Source: Candidatus Gastranaerophilales bacterium (GTDB taxonomy: Bacteria; Cyanobacteriota; Vampirovibrionia; Gastranaerophilales; Gastranaerophilaceae). Taken from it: 64,000 nucleotides of DNA. How positions within the stretch are numbered: the first letter of the stretch is position 1; each line of letters begins with the position of its first letter. A program made the translations under genes and the position numbers. Below, in pieces: positions 16,854 to 26,585 of the stretch. Where the stretch lies: contig JAFQOV010000009.1 in NCBI GenBank assembly GCA_017402995.1, positions 1 to 64,000 on the forward strand, in the 5' to 3' direction. The notes below the pieces were generated by a model. The model was given only the letters and a program-made list of their open reading frames with translations, was not told the origin of the DNA and did no database searches.

Positions 16854-17458
16854 TCTTTTGTGATGATTTTATCAATCAAGCCATATTCAAGAGCTTCTTG
16901 AGCAGTCATGAAGTTGTCGCGTTCTGTATCTTTTGCGATTTTTTCAATTTTTTGACCGGTGTGTTCTGCTAATAAACCATTTAACATTGATTTCATTCTC
17001 AAAATTTCTTTTGCTTCGATTTCAATATCAGTTGCTTGACCTTTTGCGCCACCTAATGGTTGGTGAATCATAATTCTAGAATTTGGAAGAGCCATTCTCT
17101 TGCCTTTTTCGCCACCAGAAAGCAAAAACGCGCCCATAGATGCAGCATCACCAAGGCAAATTGTGCAAACAGGAGCTTTGATTAATTTCATTGTGTCGTA
17201 AATTGCCATGCCAGCAGTGATGACCCCACCTGGTGAATTAATATATAACATGATATCTTTTTCAGAATTTTCGCTATCTAAAAGCAAAAGTTGCGCAACG
17301 ATTGAATTTGCAACGTCGTCATTAATTTCAGAACCAAGAAAAATAATTCTTTCTCTTAAAAGTCTTGAAAAAATATCAAAAGCACGTTCCCCTCTGCTTG
17401 AATTTTCAACAACTGTTGGAACGTAATCTACAATTTTAAATTCATTTAATCCGTACAT
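16850..17458 (-). CDS. clpP: ATP-dependent Clp protease proteolytic subunit
   Basis: 202 residues. The serine-protease triad is Ser107 (DAASMGAF), His132 (MIHQPLGG) and Asp181 (ERDNFM); the oxyanion region NSPGG lies at 74-78. ClpP forms a tetradecameric barrel fed by ClpX, ClpA or ClpC. An AAGGAT site precedes the ATG. No clpX follows; it faces the glycosyltransferase tail to tail. Confidence 0.97.
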   Translation of the reverse strand: MYGLNEFKIVDYVPTVVENSSRGERAFDIFSRLLRERIIFLGSEINDDVANSIVAQLLLLDSENSEKDIMLYINSPGGVITAGMAIYDTMKLIKAPVCTICLGDAASMGAFLLSGGEKGKRMALPNSRIMIHQPLGGAKGQATDIEIEAKEILRMKSMLNGLLAEHTGQKIEKIAKDTERDNFMTAQEALEYGLIDKIITKD

Positions 17459-17599
17459 ATTTTATCCTTTTTGCACCTATATAATAACTATATTAAAGGA
17501 ATGTTAAAAATTCAAGATAAAACATGGCGAATTAGTTTATTTGTTGTAAAATGAGATAGGAGCTATTCCCCGTTAGTTTAATTTAGAAGGAAGTAAATA

Positions 17600-18973
17600 A
17601 TGTACAATGTTGCAATCGTTGGGGGTGGCCCTGCTGGTATTTTCACTGCTTTAGAAATCACCAAACTTAAACCAGATTGGAAAGTTTTATTAATTGAAAA
17701 AGGCAGAAGAATTGAAAAAAGAATTTGCCCAATCAGAGAAGGTCAAAAAAAATGTTTAAGTTGTAAAACTTGCGGACTTCTTTGCGGTTGGGGCGGAGCA
17801 GGTGCTTTTTCTGATGGTAAATTAACCCTAACTCCCGAAGTTGGTGGACACTTAGTTGACTATATGTCATACAACGAAGTTGAAAAACTGATTGAATATT
17901 GCGATAACATGTATCTTGACCATGGCGCAACGAAAACAGTTTTTGGCAGAAACAGAGAAGAATTTGCCGACATTGAACATGCAGCAACTTTAGCTGAATT
18001 AAAACTTGTGCACTCCCCTGTTCGTCACTTAGGAACAGAAAAATCTCTTGCGGTTTTAAAATCTATGCAAGATTATCTTGACTCAAAAATTGATATCATA
18101 AACAACGAATATGTTGATGAATTAATCATTGAAGATAACAAAATTAAAGGCTTTACAACAACTCAAGGAAAAGAATATTTAGCAGATTACGTTGTTGTAG
18201 CTCCTGGCAGAGAAGGTGCAGATTGGTTATCTAACCAATTCTTAAAAAACAAAATTCACATGGTTAATAACGCAGTTGACGTTGGTGTTCGTGTTGAACT
18301 TCCAGCGCCTGTTATGGAGCCAATCACATCAAGATTATATGAATCAAAATTAATCTACCACACTCCAACATTTGGTGACGAAGTTAGAACTTTCTGTATG
18401 AATCCAAATGGCGAAGTTGTAAACGAAAACTATAACGGCATTTCAACCGTTAATGGACACTCTTATGCAGATAAGAAAACTCCAAATACAAACTTTGCAC
18501 TTTTAGTTTCTAAAAAATTCACAGAACCATTCCACGAACCAATTAAATATGGTCAACATATCGCTTCTTTGGCAAATATGCTTGCTGGGGGCATTTTGGT
18601 TCAAAGATTTGGAGATTTAGTTGAAGGACGTCGTTCAACTCCACAAAGAATTAAAGAATCAATCATTAAACCAACCCTAGAATGTGCTACTCCTGGGGAT
18701 TTGAGCCTAGTTTTACCATATAGACAACTTTTAAGCATTATCGAAATGATTTATGCTCTTGATAAAATCGCACCAGGCGTTGCTTCAAGATACACTCTTC
18801 TATATGGTGTTGAAGTTAAATTCTACTCTGCAAGAGTTTTAATTTCAAACGAACTTGAAACAATGGGAGTTAAAAACTTGTTCGCAATCGGCGACGGCGC
18901 TGGCGTTACAAGAGGTTTAATGCAAGCAAGTGCCTCTGGTGTCCATGTTGCAAGGGTTATCGCTGGAAGATAA
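17600..18973 (+). CDS. FAD-dependent oxidoreductase (COG2509-type) with Cys cluster
   Basis: 457 residues. The N-terminal FAD-binding Rossmann motif is VAIVGGGPAGIFTA (4-17) and an FAD-contacting GDGAG lies near 434. Between them is a Cys-rich segment (C43, C52, C55, C58, C62: CLSCKTCGLLCGWGG) that looks able to bind an iron-sulfur cluster or zinc. The family is widespread and of unknown substrate. AGGAAG lies upstream of the ATG; the gene appears monocistronic and ends at a bidirectional terminator. Confidence 0.85.
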   Translation: MYNVAIVGGGPAGIFTALEITKLKPDWKVLLIEKGRRIEKRICPIREGQKKCLSCKTCGLLCGWGGAGAFSDGKLTLTPEVGGHLVDYMSYNEVEKLIEYCDNMYLDHGATKTVFGRNREEFADIEHAATLAELKLVHSPVRHLGTEKSLAVLKSMQDYLDSKIDIINNEYVDELIIEDNKIKGFTTTQGKEYLADYVVVAPGREGADWLSNQFLKNKIHMVNNAVDVGVRVELPAPVMEPITSRLYESKLIYHTPTFGDEVRTFCMNPNGEVVNENYNGISTVNGHSYADKKTPNTNFALLVSKKFTEPFHEPIKYGQHIASLANMLAGGILVQRFGDLVEGRRSTPQRIKESIIKPTLECATPGDLSLVLPYRQLLSIIEMIYALDKIAPGVASRYTLLYGVEVKFYSARVLISNELETMGVKNLFAIGDGAGVTRGLMQASASGVHVARVIAGR

Positions 18974-18996
18974 ACGCTTAATTTTTTTTAAAAATA

Positions 18997-19026
18997 ATTA
19001 AAAGGTTGCATTAGCAACCTTTTAAT
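18997..19026. terminator. Bidirectional terminator
   Basis: Thirteen-bp stem ATTAAAAGGTTGC / GCAACCTTTTAAT (18997-19009 with 19014-19026) with an ATTA loop, T-rich on both sides. It serves the FAD protein gene on + and the small gene on -; the latter's stop codon is inside the stem. Confidence 0.85.
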
Positions 19027-19276
19027 TTTGAAAATATATTTTTATGAGCTCGTTGAGCAATATTTTATTTTTTTCTTTCATCTCTTCATTATAATAATTA
19101 AAATCCGAAATTTCTCTTTGCGCCATTTGATTATTTAAAATGCAAAATCTTATCTCCTCTATCAAACCAAACATTATATCTTGCAATTCACAAATATAAT
19201 CTAGCAAATATAAAAATTCTTCTTGCCTTTTTTCAGATAATTTAACAGTTTCATTTTTCATATTTAAAGCTAACAT
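19022..19276 (-). CDS. Small helical protein, unknown
   Basis: 84 residues (79 if the second Met, 15 bases on, is used). It is predicted helical and rich in Glu, Lys, Ile and Asn, with two Cys-poor amphipathic stretches (EEFLYLLDYICELQDIMFGLIEEI and a Lys/Glu-rich end). I do not recognise it. It has a real terminator and lies divergent to the XRE regulator gene 90 bases away, which may regulate it. Confidence 0.55.
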   Translation of the reverse strand: MLALNMKNETVKLSEKRQEEFLYLLDYICELQDIMFGLIEEIRFCILNNQMAQREISDFNYYNEEMKEKNKILLNELIKIYFQN

Positions 19277-19365
19277 ATTTTTTCATATTATGCAATTTAT
19301 AACGGAGTTTCTGCTCTTTTAAATTCATAGAAATTCATGAAGAAAAAATTTATCATGTAATTACT

Positions 19366-19686
19366 ATGTACGACATAAAGAAAATATTTGCCAAAAACAT
19401 AAAAAGACTTAGAAAAGAGCGCAATTTGACGCAAGAGCAATTTGCGGAAATCGTTGGCGTACAATGGAAAACTGTTGTAAATTTTGAAGCTGGGAGAAAT
19501 TTGGCTAATTCTGAAAACATGCAAAATATTTGCAACAAATTAAACATATCACCATATGAATTATTTTTGACATCGAATGAAGAAAAATGCGATATTAAAA
19601 ATCAAATCAACTGTGAATTAGAAAAATTAAACACCAAAGAATTAAAAAGAATTTTAAAAATAATCAAAGCCTTAAACAACGATTAA
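19366..19686 (+). CDS. XRE-family transcriptional regulator
   Basis: 106 residues. The N-terminal Cro/C1 helix-turn-helix occupies about 7-65: IKRLRKERNLTQEQFAEIVGV, then WKTVVNFEAGRNL and the closing helix ICNKLNISPYELF. The C-terminal ~35 residues are a charged helix likely used for dimerisation. No ribosome site is clear. It may control itself and the divergent small gene. Confidence 0.88.
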   Translation: MYDIKKIFAKNIKRLRKERNLTQEQFAEIVGVQWKTVVNFEAGRNLANSENMQNICNKLNISPYELFLTSNEEKCDIKNQINCELEKLNTKELKRILKIIKALNND

Positions 19687-19696
19687 TCAATTTCCA

Positions 19697-19714
19697 TGAT
19701 AAAATTAAACCATG
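19697..19714 (+). promoter_or_regulatory. Extended -10 abutting an ATG (candidate leaderless start)
   Basis: TGA-TAAAAT (hexamer 19700-19705), six bases, ATG at 19712; no ribosome site. Confidence 0.5.
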
Positions 19715-20446
19715 CAAAAAGATATTATCGCCTTTTGGGGTTATCCAAGAAAAGAATTGATTAATGAATATAAAACAATCTATCCAAACGCTACTTGGAT
19801 AGATTTAGATATTGATTACAATTACCCCAATTTAAAATTAGTACCAGATAATTATTGCACCATAATTAAAAACATTTATAACAACGCATATTATTTAAAA
19901 GATAGAATTATCGCAATTTTAGCACCAATTGGCAAAGACAAATGCGACAGCGCATTTTTTGTGAGCGAAATTTTAAAACAAGATGGCTTTAAGGTTGTTC
20001 AAAGTATTTTTGAAGACAAATGTCCAAACATTAACGACTTAAATCTGCCAATCAGCCAAAGCAATTTGCCATTAAAAGAAAAAATTAATTTAATTACAAA
20101 AAATATTTATGAGCAAAAAGACTATTCTTATCTTGAAAAAGCAAAACCACAATTTGGCTTTTGGGGCGTACCGCCAAATGATTTATCTATTTTAGATATT
20201 TTTCCAAATAACACCGAGCTTTTTGGCTGGACAAGAGCAGTCGAGGCGGGATATCCTGGAGATTTTGAACTTGAAATGTATGTTGATGAAAATTTACCAA
20301 CAATATTTTTCACACAAGCTTTTTGCTCTAAAACACAAATTGCGCGCCACCTAGCAAACAAATATAATGGGCTTTTTATTGATATAGATACCATTCCAAC
20401 CAATTCAATAAAAGCAAAAATTGAAGCGTTTTTGAGGTTGAGATGA
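19712..20446 (+). CDS. Unknown protein paired with a dehydratase-activase-type ATPase
   Basis: 244 residues that I do not recognise. There is a weak internal repeat: IIAFWGYPRKELI near the N-terminus and FGFWGVPPNDLSI near residue 150, each followed by a short hydrophobic strand, suggesting two related alpha/beta lobes. Cys occur at about 50, 90, 115 and 208. The stop overlaps the following activase gene by ATGA, so the two proteins are probably made together. By analogy with 2-hydroxyacyl-CoA dehydratase and benzoyl-CoA reductase systems it could be the activase's target, but no iron-sulfur ligand pattern is clear. Confidence 0.6.
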   Translation: MQKDIIAFWGYPRKELINEYKTIYPNATWIDLDIDYNYPNLKLVPDNYCTIIKNIYNNAYYLKDRIIAILAPIGKDKCDSAFFVSEILKQDGFKVVQSIFEDKCPNINDLNLPISQSNLPLKEKINLITKNIYEQKDYSYLEKAKPQFGFWGVPPNDLSILDIFPNNTELFGWTRAVEAGYPGDFELEMYVDENLPTIFFTQAFCSKTQIARHLANKYNGLFIDIDTIPTNSIKAKIEAFLRLR

Positions 20447-21099
20447 TTAAAAGATATATTGACGCAGGAACAACTTGGACAAAAATCTTAGAAATCCAAG
20501 ACGGGAAAAAAGAATATAAGGTTATTTCGACCGCAGAATTTCGCAAATTAAATTTAGATTATGAAAAATCAACAGGTCATAGCCTAGACAAAATCAAAAA
20601 CAAATATGAAAACGAAGTTGTAGCGCTTTCATATGGTGCTAAAAAATATTTAGAAGATGATTTTATAGCTCTTGATTTAGGCTCAAGAGATATTAAATAT
20701 GTCAAATTTCAAAATAAAAAATTTAAAGATATGGATTGGAACGCAAGTTGCGCAAGTGCAACGGGCGCAACGGTTGAAATGCTTTTAAAATTTTATGATG
20801 TTGACATCAAAAACTTAAAATATACCCCCGAAAAATATGCTGTTACTTGCGGAATTTTTGGTTTAGAAAAAATTATGGACGACGTTTCAAAAGGCTTAAA
20901 CCCAGAAATTGCAATTTCAAAATTTATCCATGGACTTGCATATAATGCCTATAATTTTACAAAAAACCCTGAAAAAATCTGCATTTCTGGCGGTTTTTGC
21001 GAAAATGATTGCTTTATCGAAAGCTTAAAACAATACTGCGAAGTTTTGCCTTTGGGCAGATTTATCCTTGTAGATGGGTTATTAGAAATGGAAAACTAA
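20443..21099 (+). CDS. BadF/BadG/HgdC-family ATPase (acyl-CoA dehydratase activase-like)
   Basis: 218 residues, shorter than HgdC (about 260). The ASKHA-fold phosphate loops are DAGTTWTKIL (7-16) and ALDLGSRDIKYV (76-87), with ISGGF near 187. Cys103 (NASCASATGATVE) and Cys136 (AVTCGIFG) correspond to the two Cys that in HgdC hold one [4Fe-4S] cluster between two subunits. The family couples ATP hydrolysis to low-potential electron transfer. No dehydratase or reductase subunits are present here, only the unknown 244-residue partner. The stop overlaps converging cheA by four bases. Confidence 0.8.
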   Translation: MIKRYIDAGTTWTKILEIQDGKKEYKVISTAEFRKLNLDYEKSTGHSLDKIKNKYENEVVALSYGAKKYLEDDFIALDLGSRDIKYVKFQNKKFKDMDWNASCASATGATVEMLLKFYDVDIKNLKYTPEKYAVTCGIFGLEKIMDDVSKGLNPEIAISKFIHGLAYNAYNFTKNPEKICISGGFCENDCFIESLKQYCEVLPLGRFILVDGLLEMEN

Positions 21100-24000
21100 G
21101 GAAGAATTTCTTCGATTGTTTTTATCAATTCTTCTTGTTTGAATGAATTTTTTTGAATATATTTAGAAACCCTTGCATATTCCATATCTTGAATATGATT
21201 TTCCATTGGCTCAGACGAAACAACAATCACTGGGATTGTTTCGTAGTTTATAATTTTTCTTAATTCGCCAATAAATTCAAAACCGTTCATATGTGGCATT
21301 TGAATATCAGAAATTATTAGGTCATATTTGTTATTTCTTGCTTTTTCAAGCGCAATTAGTGGATTTGTCGCTGTTGAAACGTTATATCCTTTATTGACCA
21401 AAATATTTTTTTGCAAAATTCTTGTTGTGTGCGAATCATCAACGACTAAGATTTTTTTATCTAGATGTTCTTGCGCGCGAATAATGCCATTTTTGCTGAT
21501 AATTTTCATGCCAATCTTTCTTGAATTGATTGTTGAAATAATATCACTTGATGATAAAATCAAGCAAGCTTCGCCATTAGCAAGCGTTGTAATGCCTGAA
21601 ACATGTTTAATTTTATATAATGGTGGAGATAATTTTTTGTGGACAATTTCTTGGTCAGATACCAATTTTTCAACAATAATCCCGCAAGTGCCGTTTTCTG
21701 TTTCAATTATCATCAACGTATATTTAAGAGCTTCACGTGGTTTATTTGCAAAGTTTAAAATCTGAGACAAGGTATAAATTTCTATTGCCTCATTGTTATA
21801 AATATAAAAATTCTTTTCGTCTTTTTCAAAAATATCATCAGGATTAACCCTAACAATAGTTTTAATTACAGACGTATCTATCGCAAAAAGTTGCTCTTGC
21901 TCTTGAATAATGAACACTTTTCTTGTTGCAACAGTTGCTGGCAAAGTTATTTGCACAACTGTTCCTTGGTTTAATTGCGAAAATACGTCTACTCTGCCGT
22001 TTAATTGATTAATTTTGTTATTTACAATATCAAGCCCCAAACCGCGACCAGAGAGCTCTGTTACAAAATTTTCTGTTGAAAATCCAGGATAAAATATCAA
22101 ATTTGTCAATTCTTCATCACTAATTGCAGAGATTTCTTCTTGGGTCAAAAGCTTCTTCTCAAGCGCTTTTTGCTTGATTTTTTCAATATCTATCCCTCTG
22201 CCATCATCTTTAACACTAATGATAACTTTATTATCTTTATATTTTGCCTCAACTTCAATTCTACCAACAGGGTTTTTGCCAAGCTCACGGCGCGTTTGCG
22301 CATCTTCAATCCCATGATCAATTGCATTTCTAATAATATGAATTAAAGGAATTTTTATTTCTTCAATAATCGTTTTGTCGGCTGAAACCTCGGCGCCTTT
22401 TGTAACAAAGTCAATTTTTTTATTTTTATCGCGTGCAATGTTGTGCACCATTCTTGGAAACAATTGGAAAATAATTGAAAGTGGCAAAATTCTCATGTTT
22501 TTAACCATGTTTTCAATCTCTGTTGTTGTTGAATTAAGCTGACTTTCGCTCTCTTGCAACTGTTTAAATAAGTTTTGCACTTCTTTTAAAATATTTGAAA
22601 CATTTTCAATGTGCATTTCGCTTAATGCGCTCAATTGCTTGTTATATGAAACAATTTTTCTATAATCCTGATTTTCGCGCATTGGGTCAGACAAATATTT
22701 TTTATCAAAATATTTGATATAATAATTCATTTTCACAAAGTTTTTTTGCCAATCAACAATATCAGAATTAATCTTTTTAACAAGAGACAGTTGTTCATTT
22801 GTCTTAATTTTTGAAACAATCAATTCTCCGATTTGTCCAACCAAATTATCAAGCTTGTTTGAGTCAATTCTAAGGGTTTTAATTTCTGAATTTGTAATCG
22901 TATTCAAAATATCTTTTTGCGTTTGTTCAAGATTGACCTCTTTAACTTTTTCGTTTTGTGGCTTAAAATTTGCCATAATCTTGATTACATCAGATTTTTT
23001 ATGTACTTCTTGAATTAATTTAATATCGTTTGTTTTAATCGCTTCAAGCGTTTCAACAAGCCCCATTGAAACATCTTTTGGGATTGGTTTTTCTTTGTTT
23101 TTGTATATTTTTAATAAATCTAATACATTTTTATAAACTTCTTTGATTTCATCATCTTGAGCGCTCAAAAATACTTTATTTACAAGCAATAAAACCTCAT
23201 CAAAATGATTTTCGCTGACTTCAAGAAGAGAAACTCTTGCGATAATTTCATCAATTTCGTTTAGTTTAATATCTTTTGGGTTAATTGTTGTTACTTCATT
23301 TTTAGAATTTAATTTCTCATCAACAATCTCGTAATAGTTTTGTTTTTTAATTTTTTCCCCATCAAACAGAGCGCAAAGCATCTCAATCAGGCGAGAAACC
23401 GTCGAATTAACATCTAAAAAAACAAATTCTTTATTTTCTTGAACTTTAAATTTATCTAAAGCCGTCAAAACATTTTGAGCACAGTTGTTGATTGAAAAAA
23501 TTTTTTCGCTTTCAATATTTCTAAAAATATCAACAAGCTTGTTTATCTTAAATTCAATCTCATAAATGTCCGAAAAAACATTTCTACTTCTTGCATCTGA
23601 AACTATATATAAAATATCAATTATTATCTGCTCAATTCTATCCAAAACAGGCAAAAGCTGCTTTTTGAGCGGGGTATAGTCTTCTTCTTTTTCTTCAATT
23701 TCTTGTTTTTGATTTACAATATTTTCCAATTTTTGAATATATTGACCAATTTCATCACTTTTAAATTCTGTCTTGTTTTCAACAGTTTTATTAATCAAGC
23801 CCATAATAAAATCAAGACATTCCGAAATTGTATCTGTGACAGTATTTGTGACTTGAAGCCCATCTTCTTTAATGAGGCTTATGACATCTTCAATTTTGTG
23901 TGCAATATTTTGAATGTCATCAAAACCAAGCATTCTAGCCGAGCCCTTCAATGAATGGGCGTCGCGAAACAACTGCATTGCAAGCTCTGGAGATTTTTCT

Positions 24001-24104
24001 TTTTCAATTGCAAGCAATTTTTCATCCATAGAAGCAATAATTTCAGCACTTTCCTGCTGAAAAATATTTAATATTTCATTCAATTCATTTTCTTGAAATT
24101 CCAT
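21096..24104 (-). CDS. cheA: Chemotaxis histidine kinase CheA with C-terminal receiver
   Basis: 1002 residues. Domains: HPt with phospho-His50 (FRDAHSLKGSARMLG); a long Lys/Glu-rich linker of about 280 residues; dimerisation helices (about 405-540); HATPase with N box HIIRNAIDHGIED, DDGRGID and GRGLGL (about 560-705); CheW-like regulatory domain (about 710-850); and a receiver (about 880-1002) with phospho-Asp in LIISDIQMP. The CheA-receiver fusion is frequent in cyanobacteria. Partners alongside are an MCP, a receiver protein and a tandem CheW; no cheY, cheB or cheR is in the window. Confidence 0.96.
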   Translation of the reverse strand: MEFQENELNEILNIFQQESAEIIASMDEKLLAIEKEKSPELAMQLFRDAHSLKGSARMLGFDDIQNIAHKIEDVISLIKEDGLQVTNTVTDTISECLDFIMGLINKTVENKTEFKSDEIGQYIQKLENIVNQKQEIEEKEEDYTPLKKQLLPVLDRIEQIIIDILYIVSDARSRNVFSDIYEIEFKINKLVDIFRNIESEKIFSINNCAQNVLTALDKFKVQENKEFVFLDVNSTVSRLIEMLCALFDGEKIKKQNYYEIVDEKLNSKNEVTTINPKDIKLNEIDEIIARVSLLEVSENHFDEVLLLVNKVFLSAQDDEIKEVYKNVLDLLKIYKNKEKPIPKDVSMGLVETLEAIKTNDIKLIQEVHKKSDVIKIMANFKPQNEKVKEVNLEQTQKDILNTITNSEIKTLRIDSNKLDNLVGQIGELIVSKIKTNEQLSLVKKINSDIVDWQKNFVKMNYYIKYFDKKYLSDPMRENQDYRKIVSYNKQLSALSEMHIENVSNILKEVQNLFKQLQESESQLNSTTTEIENMVKNMRILPLSIIFQLFPRMVHNIARDKNKKIDFVTKGAEVSADKTIIEEIKIPLIHIIRNAIDHGIEDAQTRRELGKNPVGRIEVEAKYKDNKVIISVKDDGRGIDIEKIKQKALEKKLLTQEEISAISDEELTNLIFYPGFSTENFVTELSGRGLGLDIVNNKINQLNGRVDVFSQLNQGTVVQITLPATVATRKVFIIQEQEQLFAIDTSVIKTIVRVNPDDIFEKDEKNFYIYNNEAIEIYTLSQILNFANKPREALKYTLMIIETENGTCGIIVEKLVSDQEIVHKKLSPPLYKIKHVSGITTLANGEACLILSSSDIISTINSRKIGMKIISKNGIIRAQEHLDKKILVVDDSHTTRILQKNILVNKGYNVSTATNPLIALEKARNNKYDLIISDIQMPHMNGFEFIGELRKIINYETIPVIVVSSEPMENHIQDMEYARVSKYIQKNSFKQEELIKTIEEILP

Positions 24105-24119
24105 ATTTTTCTTTTTGCC

Positions 24120-25166
24120 CTATATGGATTGTTTTAGGTCGTTTGAAGTTGTTTCAATTTGTTCAAAAATTGTTTCGTTCTCAATGTTAATTTTGCGGTT
24201 TTCTTCAACCATTTGAGAAATTTCTTTAACATAACCGTCAGTTGAAACGCTATCTTGGTTAATTTGATTTGATGAGAAAATAATTTCTTTCATATTCATT
24301 GAAATTTCGCTCATAGCACCGATTAACTGTTCAATATTTTCACTGATTAAATGTGCCAATTCTAAACCAGATTCGATTTCTTTTGTGCCTTCTTCTGTCG
24401 CTAAAACAGTTGAATTTGCTGTTTGTTGAATATCATTAATCAAAGAAATAATTTTTGTTGTCGCTTGCTTAGATTCATCAGCCAACTTTCTAATTTCAGA
24501 CGCAACAACCGCAAAGCCTTTGCCGTGTTCGCCTGCGCGCGCCGCTTCTACTGCCGCATTAAGCGCCAAAAGATTTGTTTGCTCAGCAATATCTTCAACA
24601 AGACCGACAGTTGAAGAAATTGATTGAACAAAATCTGACAATTCCAAAATTAATTCTGCAATTGTTTGAATTTTATGTCTGATTGAAAACATTTTTTCAA
24701 TATTTGATTTAACAGCGCCATATTCATTATTTGTAAAATTTAATGATTCGTCTGTTTTTTCTTGAGTTTTTGTTATTAATTCCTTCATATCAAAAGAAAA
24801 TTTTTGCAAATTTTCAACAAGTTCTTGAACATTTTTAATTCTAGAACTTGAAACTGCATTTTTTTCTTTTTGTGCAAAATTTTTATTTTGAATTAGGTTA
24901 ATGTCTGTGATTGTTTTATCGGAAGTTGTTGTAATGACATTTTCGATTTTATTTTTAATTGAATTTTTGCTAAATTCAAATGCCAAAAAAGTAACTAAAT
25001 ATAAAACTCCAAGAGTAATACCGAGCTCATAACCGGAAAACTCTAGAAAATGTACAACATAGAAAACAATTGCGATTGTTATAAACAATACAAAACAATC
25101 AATAATTTGTTTTTTTACTAATTCACGATTAAAGCTAATTCTATTATTATTTACTTCTTTTGACAT
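24120..25166 (-). CDS. Methyl-accepting chemotaxis protein without a large sensor domain
   Basis: 348 residues. Two adjacent membrane helices lie near the N-terminus (about 20-40 and 48-68) with only a few residues between them, so no periplasmic ligand domain. No HAMP is obvious. The cytoplasmic coiled coil carries the MCP hairpin tip ([23 protein letters not shown], then [16 protein letters not shown], about 193-240). It probably signals to the CheA 15 bases downstream and may sense a membrane or cytoplasmic state. Confidence 0.93.
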   Translation of the reverse strand: MSKEVNNNRISFNRELVKKQIIDCFVLFITIAIVFYVVHFLEFSGYELGITLGVLYLVTFLAFEFSKNSIKNKIENVITTTSDKTITDINLIQNKNFAQKEKNAVSSSRIKNVQELVENLQKFSFDMKELITKTQEKTDESLNFTNNEYGAVKSNIEKMFSIRHKIQTIAELILELSDFVQSISSTVGLVEDIAEQTNLLALNAAVEAARAGEHGKGFAVVASEIRKLADESKQATTKIISLINDIQQTANSTVLATEEGTKEIESGLELAHLISENIEQLIGAMSEISMNMKEIIFSSNQINQDSVSTDGYVKEISQMVEENRKINIENETIFEQIETTSNDLKQSI

Positions 25167-25231
25167 ATTCCACCTTTTAATAAAAAATTGTATAATCTAA
25201 TTATAATTAATTATAGTAAATAAGTTAAGTT

Positions 25232-26581
25232 ATGACAAAAAAAGTAATTATAATAGATGATAGTTCGCTTCAATTGAACGTTTTGAAGATGAAATTTTCA
25301 AAAGATTTTTGGCAAGTTCGCATTGTCAAAAATTCTATTGAAGCATATTCAACAATCTATGAAATTGCGCCAGATTTAATCATAACAGACGCTATAATGC
25401 CCCACGTTAGTGGTTTTGGACTTGTTAAAACAATTAGAAATGACGAAAAAATTTCCAAAATTCCTATAATTATTTATAGCGTTTTGCCAGAAAATAACGT
25501 GAAGTTATACCTTAAAAAAGAAAGACCAGAATTTTTCTTTTCAAAAGAAAAAAATGTCGAAGAATTAATCTCTTTTGCGAATGAAACTTGCAAAAAAAAT
25601 CCGCTTCCAGAAAAATATAAAAACGAAATTTTAAATACAAAAAAAGAAAAAGTTGAAGAAAATATCAAAAAAATTGAATCAAACACGGTTAATTCGCTTG
25701 AAAGCATTAAAGAAAAACTCGAACATGTCAACTTTTTAAATGACGATAAAAAAATCTTGTCAGATTGCTTTAATATTCTTTATTCATCAATCGACTACAA
25801 CCTTGCAATTGCCTGCGTGGAAGATGAAGAAGAGGGCAAAACAATCTTTTTTGATATAAGAAATATCATTTTAAGCCCAATTTTACAAAGCACTCTTTTA
25901 AAAGAATATGACGGCAAAACGCCTGTTTTAAACAAACAATACGCGCCAAATTTAAAAATTATTCATTTAAAAGAAGATTTTTCATCAAAAGTTGAGTTTA
26001 ATTTTAATTATTTAGACAAAAACATAGGAAAAATTACAATTTTTTCTCTTAAAACTCATCTTTTAACCAATGAGGACAAGGAGTTTTTAGAAAATATTTT
26101 GTTTAATTTCTTTAGAACAAGATTTGTCAAAAAAAATTCACAAAAAAAGAAAACAGAAAAATATTTCACAAATAACTCCATAAAACTTGAAAAAAATATT
26201 GAAAAGATTAACGAATATAGCGCCTATTGCGCAATTGTCAAAATCGCAAATTACCAAGATTTAGCGGTTTATTTAAGCATTGAAGATATTGATATTTTAA
26301 ATATCAAAATAACTCAAATAATCACTCAATATTTAGAAAATGACGAAAAAATATTTAAAGAAGCAGATGATGAATTTAGCTTGGTCATTTTTGAAAAAGA
26401 AAACGAGCTCGCGCAAAAACGTTTAAAATCCTTAAATGACGCGCTTAACAGCATATCTATTGAAGGATTAAATTTGAAAAGTTTAATTGGGGTGTCAAAT
26501 TGCAATTTTAATGGCAAATTTGACCTGAAAGAAGCACAAAAAACGGCGAGAAAAACGCTAGAAACAATACAAAAACTGTAA
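25232..26581 (+). CDS. Receiver-domain protein with degenerate GGDEF-like C-terminus
   Basis: 449 residues, divergent from the MCP gene. The receiver (1-120) is intact: VIIIDDSS at the N-terminus, phospho-Asp in LIITDAIMP, and a later Lys in FFSKEKN. A middle region (about 160-290) looks like a GAF-type sensor. The last ~150 residues resemble a GGDEF fold, but the motif is reduced to ADDEFSLVIF, so cyclase activity is doubtful. It lies 4 bases before the tandem CheW gene, so it is likely the output or adaptor protein of this chemosensory array. Confidence 0.75.
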   Translation: MTKKVIIIDDSSLQLNVLKMKFSKDFWQVRIVKNSIEAYSTIYEIAPDLIITDAIMPHVSGFGLVKTIRNDEKISKIPIIIYSVLPENNVKLYLKKERPEFFFSKEKNVEELISFANETCKKNPLPEKYKNEILNTKKEKVEENIKKIESNTVNSLESIKEKLEHVNFLNDDKKILSDCFNILYSSIDYNLAIACVEDEEEGKTIFFDIRNIILSPILQSTLLKEYDGKTPVLNKQYAPNLKIIHLKEDFSSKVEFNFNYLDKNIGKITIFSLKTHLLTNEDKEFLENILFNFFRTRFVKKNSQKKKTEKYFTNNSIKLEKNIEKINEYSAYCAIVKIANYQDLAVYLSIEDIDILNIKITQIITQYLENDEKIFKEADDEFSLVIFEKENELAQKRLKSLNDALNSISIEGLNLKSLIGVSNCNFNGKFDLKEAQKTARKTLETIQKL

Positions 26582-26585
26582 AATT

